Assembly: GCA_002309295.1 (NCBI GenBank)
Contig: DBXF01000048.1
Location: 55,809 to 70,688, forward strand
Direction of reading: 5' to 3'
Source of the DNA: Bacteroidales bacterium UBA1219
Lineage (GTDB): Bacteria; Bacteroidota; Bacteroidia; Bacteroidales; P3
Length of the DNA: 14,880 nt
Shown in pieces: positions 11,201 to 14,880 of the stretch. The notes below the pieces were generated by a model, which was not told the DNA's origin, did no database searches, and saw only the letters and a list, made by a program, of their open reading frames with translations. A program made the translations under genes and the position numbers. How positions within the stretch are numbered: the stretch's first letter is position 1; each line of letters begins with the position of its first letter.

Positions 11201-14200
11201 GCTGGTGGTGGCGGCGGTAATCCTAAAGTAGGAGGAAAAGGTGGGTACTCAGAAGGTAAAATGGCTGTGTCACAATCCACAACTCTGTATGTTTATGTCG
11301 GAGGTAAAGGATCTGATGACAATAGAAGTAATTCTGGAACCACTTTGGTTACCGCCGGAGGATTTAATGGTGGTGGAGCAACGAGCACACAAGGAGCCGC
11401 TGGAAGCGGCGGTGGTGGATCTGACATTCGTGTTAATTCCACATCGTTACATGCCCGTGCTATTGTCGCTGGTGGCGGCGGTGGCGCTGGCTGGGAAAGA
11501 GGTGGTTTTGAAGGCGGTGGCGTTTATGGAGTATGCTACTCTGGTGCAACTACTTCAGCATCCGGTGCTTATAGTGGCGCTGGTGGACCTACAAGTGGCG
11601 GATTAAAAGCAGCTTCAGGGTATAATTCTAGTTACGGTACTATTACCGATGGCACATTTGGACAAGGCGGAACAGGCGTTGGCTCATCTTCTGGCTCAGG
11701 CGGTGGCGGCGGCGGCTGGTACGGCGGCGGCGGATCTGGGTATTCAGGTGGCGCTGGCGGTGGCTCTGGCTATGTATATACATCTGCCACAGCATCCAAC
11801 TATCCAAGTGGCTGTCTGCTCAATAGTAGCAACTATCTGACCGATGCCCGTACGGTAGCCGGCAACTTGTCTTTCCCCGATACATCTTACCGTGGCACAA
11901 CAGAAACAGGCCACGAAGGTAATGGATACGTTCGCATAATAACTATTGGACCTAACACCCAAGTTTTCCGCGTAACGGTTAAACCCTCGTACAGCGACAC
12001 CATCCGCGACACCATCTGCGCCGGTGCTTCGTTCACCCACAACGACTCAGTTTACACCGTCCAGGGCACCTACTACCAGTATTTCGAGAGCTACGACCAC
12101 TGCGACAGCATCGAAGTCATCGAGATAACAGTGAACGACACCCTCCGCGACACCATACACCCGATTATCTGTACCGGCGTCACCTTCGACACCAACGGAC
12201 ACCTCGGATGTGTGCCTGTGAGCGGTCAGAATTATGCACCCTACTGGTTGCAGGGCGTTTACACCCAGTACCTGCGCGACACCGTAACGGGCTGTTTCCA
12301 CAACCTCGTCATCGACCTCACGGTGAGCGACACCATCCGCGACACCGTATGGCATACCATCTGCCCGAGCGGCCACTTCACCATAAACAACGAGACCTAC
12401 CGCGATACCGGCACGTTCCGTCAGCACCTGCGTACCGCTGGCGGCTGCGACAGCATACTTGCCGTTATTATCGACCGCAGCGACACACTACGTGAGACCA
12501 TCTACCGCAACATGTGCTTAGGCAGCTACTTCATACTCAACGGCGAAACGTTTACCGACACAGGTACGTTCAAACAACACCTGAACAACGTCGACGGCTG
12601 CGACAGCATACTTACTCTTGTGCTTACCTACGCCGACACCTTGCGCGATACCATCCATCCGATAATCTGCGCCGGCGACACCTTCGACCACAACGGCGTC
12701 AAGTACTACCGCACAGGCATGTACAACCAGTACTGGCTGAGCCTGATGGGCTGCGACAGCTTGATATACATCGACCTCACGGTGCGCGACACCATCTTCG
12801 GTCATGTGTACGACACCATCTGCGCCGGAGCCTCGGTAACGTACAACGGCGAGACTTTCACCCTGCCGGGCGACTATCACCAGATACTGCAGGCCAACGT
12901 TCATTGCGACAGCTTCTTGACGATACATCTGCATGTCAACGACACCTTGCGCGACACCATCATCCAGACTGTATGCGCCGGTCAGACCATCACTGTCAAC
13001 GACTCGGTATACTGGATACAGGGCGAGTACAAGCAGTGGCTGCGCGATGCCGGAACCGACTGTTTCCACAACTACGTCATCTATCTCAACGTCAACGACA
13101 CCATCCGCGACACCATCGAGCCGTGGATCTGCGCCGGTCAGGTGTTCCGCTGGAATCGCGTGCCGTACAGCGTGGAAGGCTGGTACCGTCAGGAGTTCCG
13201 CACACCGGAGGGCTGCGACAGCATACTGCATATCCACCTGATAGTGGGCGATACTCTGCGCGACACCGTTTACTACTCGGTATGCTCCGGACATACGGTT
13301 ACCGTTAACGACCAAGTGTTCGACAGCACCGGCTGGTATCGTCAGAACCTCAAGAACTTCGACGACTGCGACAGCATATTGCACATACACGTTACTATCG
13401 AAGATACTCTGCGCGGACATGTGTACGACACCATCTGCTACGGCGACACCTACACCTTCAACGGCTCTACATACTATATACCGGGAGTTTACCCGTATAT
13501 CACCACCAACCGTGAGGGCTGCGACAGTATCGCCTACCTGCACCTGCATGTCAACGACACCATCATCACACACGTTTACGACACCATTTGCCAGGACGAC
13601 ATCTACTACTTCCTCGATTCGGTTTACGACCACACAGGCGATTTCGAACATCTCTTGTATCGCACCACTGGTTGCGACAGCACTGTGGTACTGCACCTCT
13701 TCGAGCGCGACTCGATCCAGTCCACCATCTACGACACTATCTGTAACAACCGCACATACAACTGGGACGGCCGAGTGCTCAACCAGACCGGACGCTATCC
13801 GAAACGTCTGAGGAGTTACACGGGCTGCGACAGCGTGGTATGGCTGCGACTCACAGTTCTCGACTATCCGGTTCTGAGCATCCTCGACTCCGGTGCATAC
13901 TGCGAGGGCGGATTCGCCACGCTAAAAGCCAACACCACTGGCAACTACATCACGTGGACCTCGTCGCCCTACGACCCGACGATGAACGGACAGGACCACA
14001 ACTTCACCATCTACGTGTCACCAGACCGCTACACCGAATACACGGCTACCGTGGATATCCGTCCTTACAACTGCCGTTCCACAGCGGTGCATGCGGTTAA
14101 CAAGCCCGCCAAGGTTGAGGCCCGCATGAGCATGAGTCCCGAGGAGATAACCGCCGAGAACCTGCAGTGCGCATTCACCGATGTCAGCATTGGAACCATA

Positions 14201-14659
14201 GTTTACCGCGAATGGCTGTTCCACGAAAGGATACCGACCATCCCCGACAAGCTGTTCTACGGCGACCGCACGGTGAACTACACCTCGTCGATAGAGAACG
14301 ACACCCTCGAGGTACGTCTGATAGTGGTGAACGACGAAGGTTGCTACGACACTGCCGTTAACCTGTTCCCGGTGTTCCGCGGCGACGTGTGGGTGCCCAA
14401 CGCCTTCACTCCGGGACGCATAGGCGCCAACCGTCTGCTGAAGGTTGGTCACTACAACCTGATAGAATACGAGATATTCATCTACACCCGCGAAGGCCTG
14501 CTGGTGTTCCACAGCGACGACCCGGAGATAAGCTGGGACGGCACATACAACTACAAGGACTGCAAGTCGGGCTCGTATGTGTATGTGGTACACTACCGCA
14601 CCAAGTCGCGTCCGAGCGAATCCTACGAGAAGAAAGGCTCGGTGCTGTTGATAAGGTAA
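2261..14659 (+). CDS. Giant multidomain T9SS-secreted surface adhesin-like protein (4132 aa)
   Basis: One uninterrupted frame encodes 4132 residues. The ATG at 2261 is chosen because it opens a classic signal peptide: basic residues (KSVRR), a hydrophobic core (LASLLVALTFVFA) and a likely cleavage after ANA (residue 31). The in-frame ATG at 2273 would also leave a signal peptide. Domains in order: beta-sandwich-like head (about 32-245); fibronectin-III-like (about 246-330); GLUG cassette 1 (333-885); GLUG cassette 2 (887-1650); He_PIG-like (1653-1736, with DIPDGLTVDASTGVISG); alternating ALK/LTK-like glycine-rich domains (1787-2076, 2370-2655, 2946-3227) and short Ig-like modules; twelve CDSI repeats (about 3245-3866); Ig-like and PKD-like domains (3868-4038); and a T9SS type-B sorting domain (4043-4132). 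No catalytic motif is visible. The domain types are those of bacterial surface adhesins, so a binding or stalk role outside the cell is inferred; the ligand is unknown. It is flanked by terminators and is probably a single-gene transcript. The last 544 codons match the upstream gene. Confidence 0.93.
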   Translation: MRYIMFGCTKSVRRLASLLVALTFVFASANAQTDITQYTFSTGVGTSSSWISALTTQIVSSGIDDGAGSLYNLGFTFVFEGANYTQISANTNGQLRLGSTVISASPYSQPLSSGNAGSNNPKIIGIGKDLSTGSAGGVWYGTSGSAPNRIGVITFQCNYSSSSTGTSYLYWQVQLYEATGEIKIVYNNYVSTPSSYQIGIVGANSSDVVTVDPSTNTMSYGANTNTYSVWPGQYRYYSFTPPVVTCPAVTNLAATGSTLTWVEQGTATQWIVEYGTTGFRPGTGTRVMVSGTPSYNLSSLSGGIYDFYVRPYCSVGDTGRAVLATVVYNYNFCGGNGTQANPYLICNETDLRNLSMIVNAGVPYNNTYFRLQNNIAMAQGAFDPIGNLTTPFRGHFDGNNRSITNLSMTNTTGDHNGLFGMIIGGSISNLTVGGTVAGGDTTGAIVGSAVNSVISNCVNNASVTGSYYAHGGIAGSLILSKVINCRNTGGIAGSYCTGGIVGYANTRSAIHRCSNSGTISNYSQYHGGIAGYFYNTARNGDTVGLFSCRNTGSVTGGSYTGGVVGYIYYSNVDSCTNTTNLLTSGYSYVGGVVGYAYYTKIRRCSNRGNIPCSSYSGGICGRLYGSSSNYCYLQYNVNTGHISSTSTYVGGIVGYTYYTYAEYNSNSGDVITTSTSSSSYVGGIAGYGGSSAYVRYNLNGGYIKSSGGYVGGICGYSYGSTYVTYNLNVNNVKGTSYTAAIAGSGAVATTNYWDKQMCPTTYLYATTVNASCAKSTADLVGVATYPSTSYFTAVTGIYPVPTQIRDSLGTILAATPIRLVNNQNVNNVTSNFTVVTNNSVSWSSSNTGVVSISGTAATVHGPGVTQLTATKSAMTKHIWITNEPTFCGGSGTQADPWLICRHQTLDSLAQFVNSGIDFEDKYFKLVNDLDLSSYSNWRVIGESMATPFKGHFDGNNKTISNLTITGTTNYRGLFGVVLGTGTAKKADIHHLTVRGTVSGGSYTGGIVGYCDYTKLYNLKNYATVASTSYSYHGGIAGEAYYYCDFDSCENHATVQGSSYTGGLTGYTYYYAKFRNCNNTGNVTGSSYSGGIVGYHYYYGLLRNCYNSGNLTVSSYSGGIAGYPYYYDTIINCHNTGNVTSSSSYIGGIGGYKYYYGYIDNCSNTGNISGTYYTAGIVGYLGCYNYLTNDSNSGNVTSTSYDVGGIVGYFSGNSSDSNSVYRIQNCPNTGNVSGTYAVGGIAGYAYYCRIRNCDNRGNVSGTSYQVGGIAGYNYYYSIISNCNNYGKVSSTGTSTTYTSTSCGVGGIAGCSYYGTAANNVASIHHCNNYGEVRSSAYVTGGIVGMNYYYGHPKVNFNYGDVTGTNYVGGVCGMMYNTTNTTELIDGHIVNCGNSGDVTGAENVGGVIGRNGYTSGYYYYTVGCVNTGRVKGTNYVGGIAGDNYGYSSTTYRSKVVGCLNAGIVEGTNYVGGICGRTYSTSNAIQEYNLNVGNIITAGTYKGGVDGYSVAPTSCYFDTLMCPAQYYYYGSSANTTYAKRTSALTDGTFNPSATYFTATAGLYPRPTAIATHPITILAATPVFLDETTSPTNHVENVNTCYTVGTGNNVSWSSSDVTKTNITGRDGSILATGTPTITAVKDSIINKEVDLNIASLPNFTPFTYPAISDTIGHNISGIRPSLSSGCTFFSTDIPDGLTVDASTGVISGRVFDTLHTTFTVIAACSGCVMARATVTIDIVPDITCAGYTITLPAGETWYYDRDFTQPVGSTAVIDSNTTFYARGTSGAIVTDFSYTGAAQTYTVPVVSDSVRLQVWGAEGGAGTGSSTTLYAGGKGGYSEGTLLNANGQTLYVFVGGKGMDSRAVTTTNQPYPGGWNGGGDAGIKTYTSSYYQGGSGGGGTDIRIAGNTLYSRVIVAGGGGGTGYSSSYFGSVGGGTSGGASSGTYSGSPGTQTAGGSGSTSGSYAYGTSTTSGVNGQAGSFGQGGNGGAGTSCSGGAGGGGGWYGGGGGKSGSSTSEGGAGGGSGYVYTAATANDYPAGCLLNSSYYLANAQTIDGTQSFPSADGAMETGHMGDGYARISSYYSHQKYFIVNTLPRVSGRISGDTTICNGSATLTLRFTGGAPYRYRITGDNADRTANSDVVTIQVSPSTSTLYYVTFVKSTVTGCEAVPDDLTGIGVVEVCGSSVLCAGDTLTLPSGYTWYTDSRLSNQVPGGIVSPTQNTTYYRSGASYNVVVLARGTATILDTVYNICDDSTAEVIIHFTGLPPFTYRITGDRTDRVTSNYTERVPVTTDTSAIVKITYFSDLNTRCSGVISHSHAEIILCDQPIICYGDTVWLPEGQWYFDPRMTRPVTTPFLVPDQTTILYLNVNDTVDFDYTGDEQIYRIPGGTDTVHMFVWGAEGGKGTSSSATTFYDGGKGGYSYGSAKVNNGDVLYVYVGGKGVNSQGSTLTTYPGGFNGGGDAGQHTYSSYTYQGGSGGGGTDIRINSNTLNSRVIVAGGGGGAAYSYTGGYGGGATGQAGGNGGAINYYGQGGTQTAGGAATNGGSYAYGTSTSANVNSQAGSLGQGGNGGEGTSCTGGGGGGGGFFGGSGGKSGNSSTCYPGGGGSGFVYTSSNANCNLPASYYLSNAQTIAGNMSFPSPTGTQETGHSGDGHARIIARGSREFTILVLDNTEATMTDTTLNICNNQSAQLEINFQGTPPFVYRITGDTADRICTTHQAHLTVSPTITTNYQVTYVQGDICEGHVSNTYTTVMVCDQPIICAGDTAYLPAGSTWYYDANRTQAVSGAYVMPVVTTTYYGNNNATFTVTVNPVATAQILADTFNICDSTAALELYFTGTTPFYYRVSGDTADRVSYSDTVRISVSPDTSTQYHITAFRDVYCDGTFNNDVATVIICEQPIICKGDTVRLDPTTTWFRDSTLLDTIKTGFVVPTQSTTYYKGGGSGGDTLNFRYTGSVQTYTIPRGVDSVFMQVWGAQGGGTATAGGGGGNPKVGGKGGYSEGKMAVSQSTTLYVYVGGKGSDDNRSNSGTTLVTAGGFNGGGATSTQGAAGSGGGGSDIRVNSTSLHARAIVAGGGGGAGWERGGFEGGGVYGVCYSGATTSASGAYSGAGGPTSGGLKAASGYNSSYGTITDGTFGQGGTGVGSSSGSGGGGGGWYGGGGSGYSGGAGGGSGYVYTSATASNYPSGCLLNSSNYLTDARTVAGNLSFPDTSYRGTTETGHEGNGYVRIITIGPNTQVFRVTVKPSYSDTIRDTICAGASFTHNDSVYTVQGTYYQYFESYDHCDSIEVIEITVNDTLRDTIHPIICTGVTFDTNGHLGCVPVSGQNYAPYWLQGVYTQYLRDTVTGCFHNLVIDLTVSDTIRDTVWHTICPSGHFTINNETYRDTGTFRQHLRTAGGCDSILAVIIDRSDTLRETIYRNMCLGSYFILNGETFTDTGTFKQHLNNVDGCDSILTLVLTYADTLRDTIHPIICAGDTFDHNGVKYYRTGMYNQYWLSLMGCDSLIYIDLTVRDTIFGHVYDTICAGASVTYNGETFTLPGDYHQILQANVHCDSFLTIHLHVNDTLRDTIIQTVCAGQTITVNDSVYWIQGEYKQWLRDAGTDCFHNYVIYLNVNDTIRDTIEPWICAGQVFRWNRVPYSVEGWYRQEFRTPEGCDSILHIHLIVGDTLRDTVYYSVCSGHTVTVNDQVFDSTGWYRQNLKNFDDCDSILHIHVTIEDTLRGHVYDTICYGDTYTFNGSTYYIPGVYPYITTNREGCDSIAYLHLHVNDTIITHVYDTICQDDIYYFLDSVYDHTGDFEHLLYRTTGCDSTVVLHLFERDSIQSTIYDTICNNRTYNWDGRVLNQTGRYPKRLRSYTGCDSVVWLRLTVLDYPVLSILDSGAYCEGGFATLKANTTGNYITWTSSPYDPTMNGQDHNFTIYVSPDRYTEYTATVDIRPYNCRSTAVHAVNKPAKVEARMSMSPEEITAENLQCAFTDVSIGTIVYREWLFHERIPTIPDKLFYGDRTVNYTSSIENDTLEVRLIVVNDEGCYDTAVNLFPVFRGDVWVPNAFTPGRIGANRLLKVGHYNLIEYEIFIYTREGLLVFHSDDPEISWDGTYNYKDCKSGSYVYVVHYRTKSRPSESYEKKGSVLLIR
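3440..4498 (+). repeat. GLUG-repeat block 1 (about 12 units)
   Basis: This block encodes residues 394-746. After an entry motif (GHFDGNNRSITNL), about twelve units of roughly 25-35 residues follow, each centred on GGIVGY/GGIAGY-like cores followed by a polar turn with NCxNxG. This is the GLUG motif (Pfam GLUG family), known from large bacterial surface proteins and predicted to stack as a beta-solenoid. The block is preceded by FCGGNGTQANPYLICN (Cys 333), a standard entry to such solenoids. It ends in a cap with YWDKQMCP, then a Big-like Ig domain at about 810-885 (SVSWSSSNTGVVSISG). Confidence 0.85.
5108..6775 (+). repeat. GLUG-repeat block 2 (about 18 units)
   Basis: This block encodes residues 950-1505 and repeats the layout of block 1: entry FCGGSGTQADPWLICR (from Cys 887), GHFDGNNKTISNL, about eighteen GLUG units, a cap with YFDTLMCPAQ, and a Big-like Ig domain (about 1572-1650, NNVSWSSSDV). 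The two blocks and their caps clearly derive from duplication of one cassette; for example both caps are followed by ILAATP before the Ig domain. Units here are unusually regular, with a tyrosine cluster after the GGIxGY core and an NCxN cysteine in most units. Predicted fold: beta-solenoid. Confidence 0.85.
7619..8488 (+). repeat. Glycine-rich domain copy 1 (ALK/LTK glycine-rich-like)
   Basis: This region encodes residues 1787-2076. It opens with DFSYTGAAQTYTVP, then VRLQVWGAEGG, GGKGGYSEG, LYVFVGGKG, a GGWNGGGDAG motif, GGSGGGGTDIRI, SRVIVAGGGGG, a long Gly/Ser stretch with GGAGGGGGWYGGGGGKSG, and closes with GDGYARIS. The order FxYTGxxQ, WGAxGG, VGGxG, TDIR, IVAGGGGG is the signature of the glycine-rich family shared with animal ALK/LTK receptors (PF12810 from memory). 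No kinase is present. The role in this bacterium is unknown; a structural or binding module is likely. Confidence 0.75.
8489..9367 (+). other. Ig-like module string between glycine-rich domains 1 and 2
   Basis: This region encodes residues 2077-2369. Two short module types alternate. Type A holds FTGxxPFxYRITGDxxDR and a V-SP-T-x-Y-VT strand (A1 about 2092-2175; A2 about 2236-2322). Type B opens with CxGDTxxLP and TWYxD and ends in TTxYY (B1 from Cys 2184; B2 from Cys 2326). A related type-B module sits just before glycine-rich domain 1 (B0, Cys 1740). They resemble the SprB-like/Ig-like beta-sandwich repeats of Bacteroidota adhesins. Family assignment is tentative. Confidence 0.6.
9368..10225 (+). 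repeat. Glycine-rich domain copy 2 (ALK/LTK glycine-rich-like)
   Basis: This region encodes residues 2370-2655. It has the same motif order as copy 1: DFDYTGDEQIYRIPGG, MFVWGAEGGKG, LYVYVGGKG, GGFNGGGDAG, GGGGTDIRI, SRVIVAGGGGG, GTSCTGGGGGGGGFFGG and a closing SGDGHARII. It differs from copies 1 and 3 near the end: GCLLNSS is replaced by NCNLPAS, and an extra Cys is present (SSTCYPGG). Confidence 0.75.
10226..11095 (+). other. Ig-like module string between glycine-rich domains 2 and 3
   Basis: This region encodes residues 2656-2945. The A-B-A-B order seen between domains 1 and 2 recurs: A3 about 2672-2755 (TPPFVYRITGDTADR), B3 from Cys 2759 (CAGDTAYLPAGSTWYYD), A4 about 2813-2893 (TPFYYRVSGDTADR) and B4 from Cys 2899 (CKGDTVRLDPTTTWFRD). 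The B modules here follow a C(D/E)QPIIC linker. Same tentative SprB-like/Ig-like assignment as the earlier string. Confidence 0.6.
11096..11941 (+). repeat. Glycine-rich domain copy 3 (ALK/LTK glycine-rich-like)
   Basis: This region encodes residues 2946-3227. It opens NFRYTGSVQTYTIPRGVDSV, then MQVWGAQGGG, LYVYVGGKG, GGFNGGGA, GGGGSDIRV, ARAIVAGGGGG, GGGGGGWYGGGGSGYSGG and a closing EGNGYVRII. Its nucleotide sequence (about 11220-11650) uses many more GGA/GGT codons than the GGC-dominated copies 1 and 2, suggesting a different recent history from its neighbours. Confidence 0.75.
11993..13858 (+). repeat. Twelve tandem ~50-residue two-cysteine 'CDSI' repeats
   Basis: This region encodes residues about 3245-3866. 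Each unit runs (N/S)DT(I/L)RDT, about six residues, CAG, a strand with FxxNG, a TGxYxQ turn, then GCDSI and an alternating hydrophobic strand such as LHIHLHV. Each normal unit has two Cys residues about 30 apart. Unit 2 carries an insertion of about 15 residues and unit 7 replaces GCDSI by DCFHN (unit 2 has GCFHN). Such repeats are common in Bacteroidota surface proteins just before the T9SS domain; a stalk of small beta-sandwich domains, each pinned by one disulfide, is my inference. Confidence 0.85.
13028..14659 (+). repeat. Long direct repeat, copy 2 (copy 1 is bases 1-1632)
   Basis: Bases 1-1632 align to 13028-14659 with a constant offset of 13027 and no insertion or deletion seen. The longest identical run I found is about 105 bases (1176-1280 against 14203-14307), and another is about 95 bases (1423-1517). 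The repeat is coding throughout. It ends at the stop codon: the bases after TAAC are unrelated. The left boundary in copy 1 lies outside the window. Confidence 0.95.
14387..14656 (+). other. T9SS type-B (CHU_C / gliding-associated) C-terminal sorting domain
   Basis: This region encodes residues 4043-4132. The order VWVPNAFTPG, YEIFIYTREGLLVF, WDGTYNYK, GSYVYVVHY and a terminal KGSVLLIR follows the type-B C-terminal domain recognised by the type IX secretion machinery. In the usual family the first motif continues as NGDGxND; here it reads GRIGANRLLKV, so the acidic residues are missing. The upstream paralogue has the same change at 1360-1632. Confidence 0.88.
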
Positions 14660-14686
14660 CCGACGGACTTCTTCAAACAACGATAG

Positions 14687-14721
14687 AGTGGGGGAGAGCA
14701 TATGGCTCCCCCACTTTTTTT
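14687..14721 (+). terminator. Intrinsic terminator after the giant adhesin gene
   Basis: AGTGGGGGAG at 14687-14696 pairs with CTCCCCCACT at 14706-14715, a 10-bp GC-rich stem with a 9-base loop, followed by a T run to 14721. It begins 27 bases after the stop codon and is unrelated in sequence to the terminator of the upstream paralogue. Confidence 0.9.
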
Positions 14722-14746
14722 GTCGCTTGTCGAAAAATTGAAAGGC

Positions 14747-14770
14747 AACCTCTAACGAGGTTGTTTTTTT
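14747..14770 (+). terminator. Terminator-like hairpin, array unit 1
   Basis: CAACCTC, loop TAAC, GAGGTTG, then seven Ts. It forms a plausible intrinsic terminator, a back-up to the stronger one at 14687-14721. Confidence 0.6.
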
Positions 14771-14804
14771 CTTGGACGCATTCCCCTTGCCGTTACTGAA
14801 AGGC

Positions 14805-14828
14805 AACCTCTGACGAGGTTGTTTTTTT
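14805..14828 (+). terminator. Terminator-like hairpin, array unit 2
   Basis: CAACCTC, loop TGAC, GAGGTTG, then seven Ts. The stem is identical to that of unit 1. Confidence 0.6.
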
Positions 14829-14857
14829 CGCCACATTCCCCGTTGTTATTGAAAGGC

Positions 14858-14880
14858 AACCTCTGACGAGGTTGTTTTTT
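14858..14880 (+). terminator. Terminator-like hairpin, array unit 3 (cut by window end)
   Basis: CAACCTC, loop TGAC, GAGGTTG, then at least six Ts reaching the last base of the window. More units may follow outside. Confidence 0.55.

Larger units (their letters stand above)
14739..14880 (+). repeat. Array of three terminator-like palindromic repeats
   Basis: Three copies of a 32-base unit start at 14739, 14797 and 14850; the third is cut by the window end. Each is TGAAAGG, then CAACCTC-TRAC-GAGGTTG, then six or seven Ts. The core is a perfect 7-bp stem with a 4-base loop, extendable by G-U and A-T pairs between AAAGG and the T run. Copy 1 differs from copies 2 and 3 by a single loop base (TAAC against TGAC). 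The spacers (26 and 21 bases) also resemble each other, sharing ATTCCCC and GTTA, so the true period is about 53-58 bases. No gene is present here. Confidence 0.9.

Noticed and set aside
7619..11941. Kinase or receptor function implied by ALK/LTK similarity
   Set aside because: The similarity concerns only the extracellular glycine-rich domain; no kinase or transmembrane segment is seen after the signal peptide.
12518..13696. Minus-strand open frame of 392 codons
   Set aside because: It lies opposite the CDSI repeats and its translation is just the complement of those GC-rich repeated codons; the + strand frame is clearly the gene.
14018..14836. Minus-strand open frame of 272 codons spanning the gene end and terminators
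   Set aside because: It would read through two intrinsic terminators and opposite the conserved sorting domain; a parallel frame appears opposite the first gene (991-1635), as expected for a shadow of duplicated coding DNA.
14739..14880. CRISPR array
   Set aside because: Repeats contain T runs, spacers are only about 21-26 bases and resemble each other, and no cas gene is present; terminator-like palindromes explain the pattern.

Overview
The window looks like a piece of chromosome from a member of the Bacteroidota, most likely order Bacteroidales (Prevotella- or Muribaculaceae-like gut/rumen lineages would fit, but genus cannot be fixed from sequence alone). The reasons are: both genes end in a type IX secretion system (T9SS) type-B / gliding-motility-associated C-terminal domain; the intergenic DNA is extremely AT-rich; there is no Shine-Dalgarno sequence before the one visible start codon; and the best promoter candidate has the Bacteroidales form (TTG, about 19 nt, TAnnTTTG).

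Layout. All real coding content is on the + strand and consists of two tandem members of one family of giant secreted, cell-surface, adhesin-like proteins. Bases 1-1632 are the last 543 codons of the first member, whose start lies upstream of the window. It is closed by a strong intrinsic terminator (1662-1701). A 628-bp AT-rich gene-free stretch (1633-2260) follows and should carry the promoter and leader of the second member. Bases 2261-14659 are one uninterrupted 4132-codon gene. It is followed by another terminator (14687-14721) and then a run of three near-identical terminator-like palindromic repeats (14739-14880) that runs off the window end.

Architecture of the giant protein, N to C: signal peptide (1-31); beta-sandwich-like head (about 32-245); fibronectin-III-like domain (about 246-330); two consecutive cassettes, each made of a GLUG-repeat solenoid, a conserved cap and a Big/Ig-like domain (about 333-885 and 887-1650; about 12 and 18 GLUG units); a He_PIG/cadherin-like domain (about 1653-1736); then an alternating array of three glycine-rich domains resembling the ALK/LTK glycine-rich family and nine short Ig-like modules, with a higher-order period of about 580 residues (about 1740-3227); twelve tandem, roughly 50-residue, two-cysteine 'CDSI' repeats (about 3245-3866); an Ig-like and a PKD-like domain (3868-4038); and the T9SS type-B sorting domain (4043-4132).

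How the parts work together (inference): the protein would be exported by Sec, carried across the outer membrane by T9SS through its C-terminal domain, and displayed as a very long fibre. The disulfide-rich CDSI stalk would lie near the cell and the GLUG/FN3 head farthest out. The 1632 bases of the first gene align without any gap to the last 1632 bases of the second (offset 13027; about 94% protein identity by hand), and the similarity stops at the stop codon. The locus is therefore a tandem paralogue pair with a homogenised 3' cassette, able in principle to recombine. No tRNA, rRNA, CRISPR, transposase or enzyme gene was seen.
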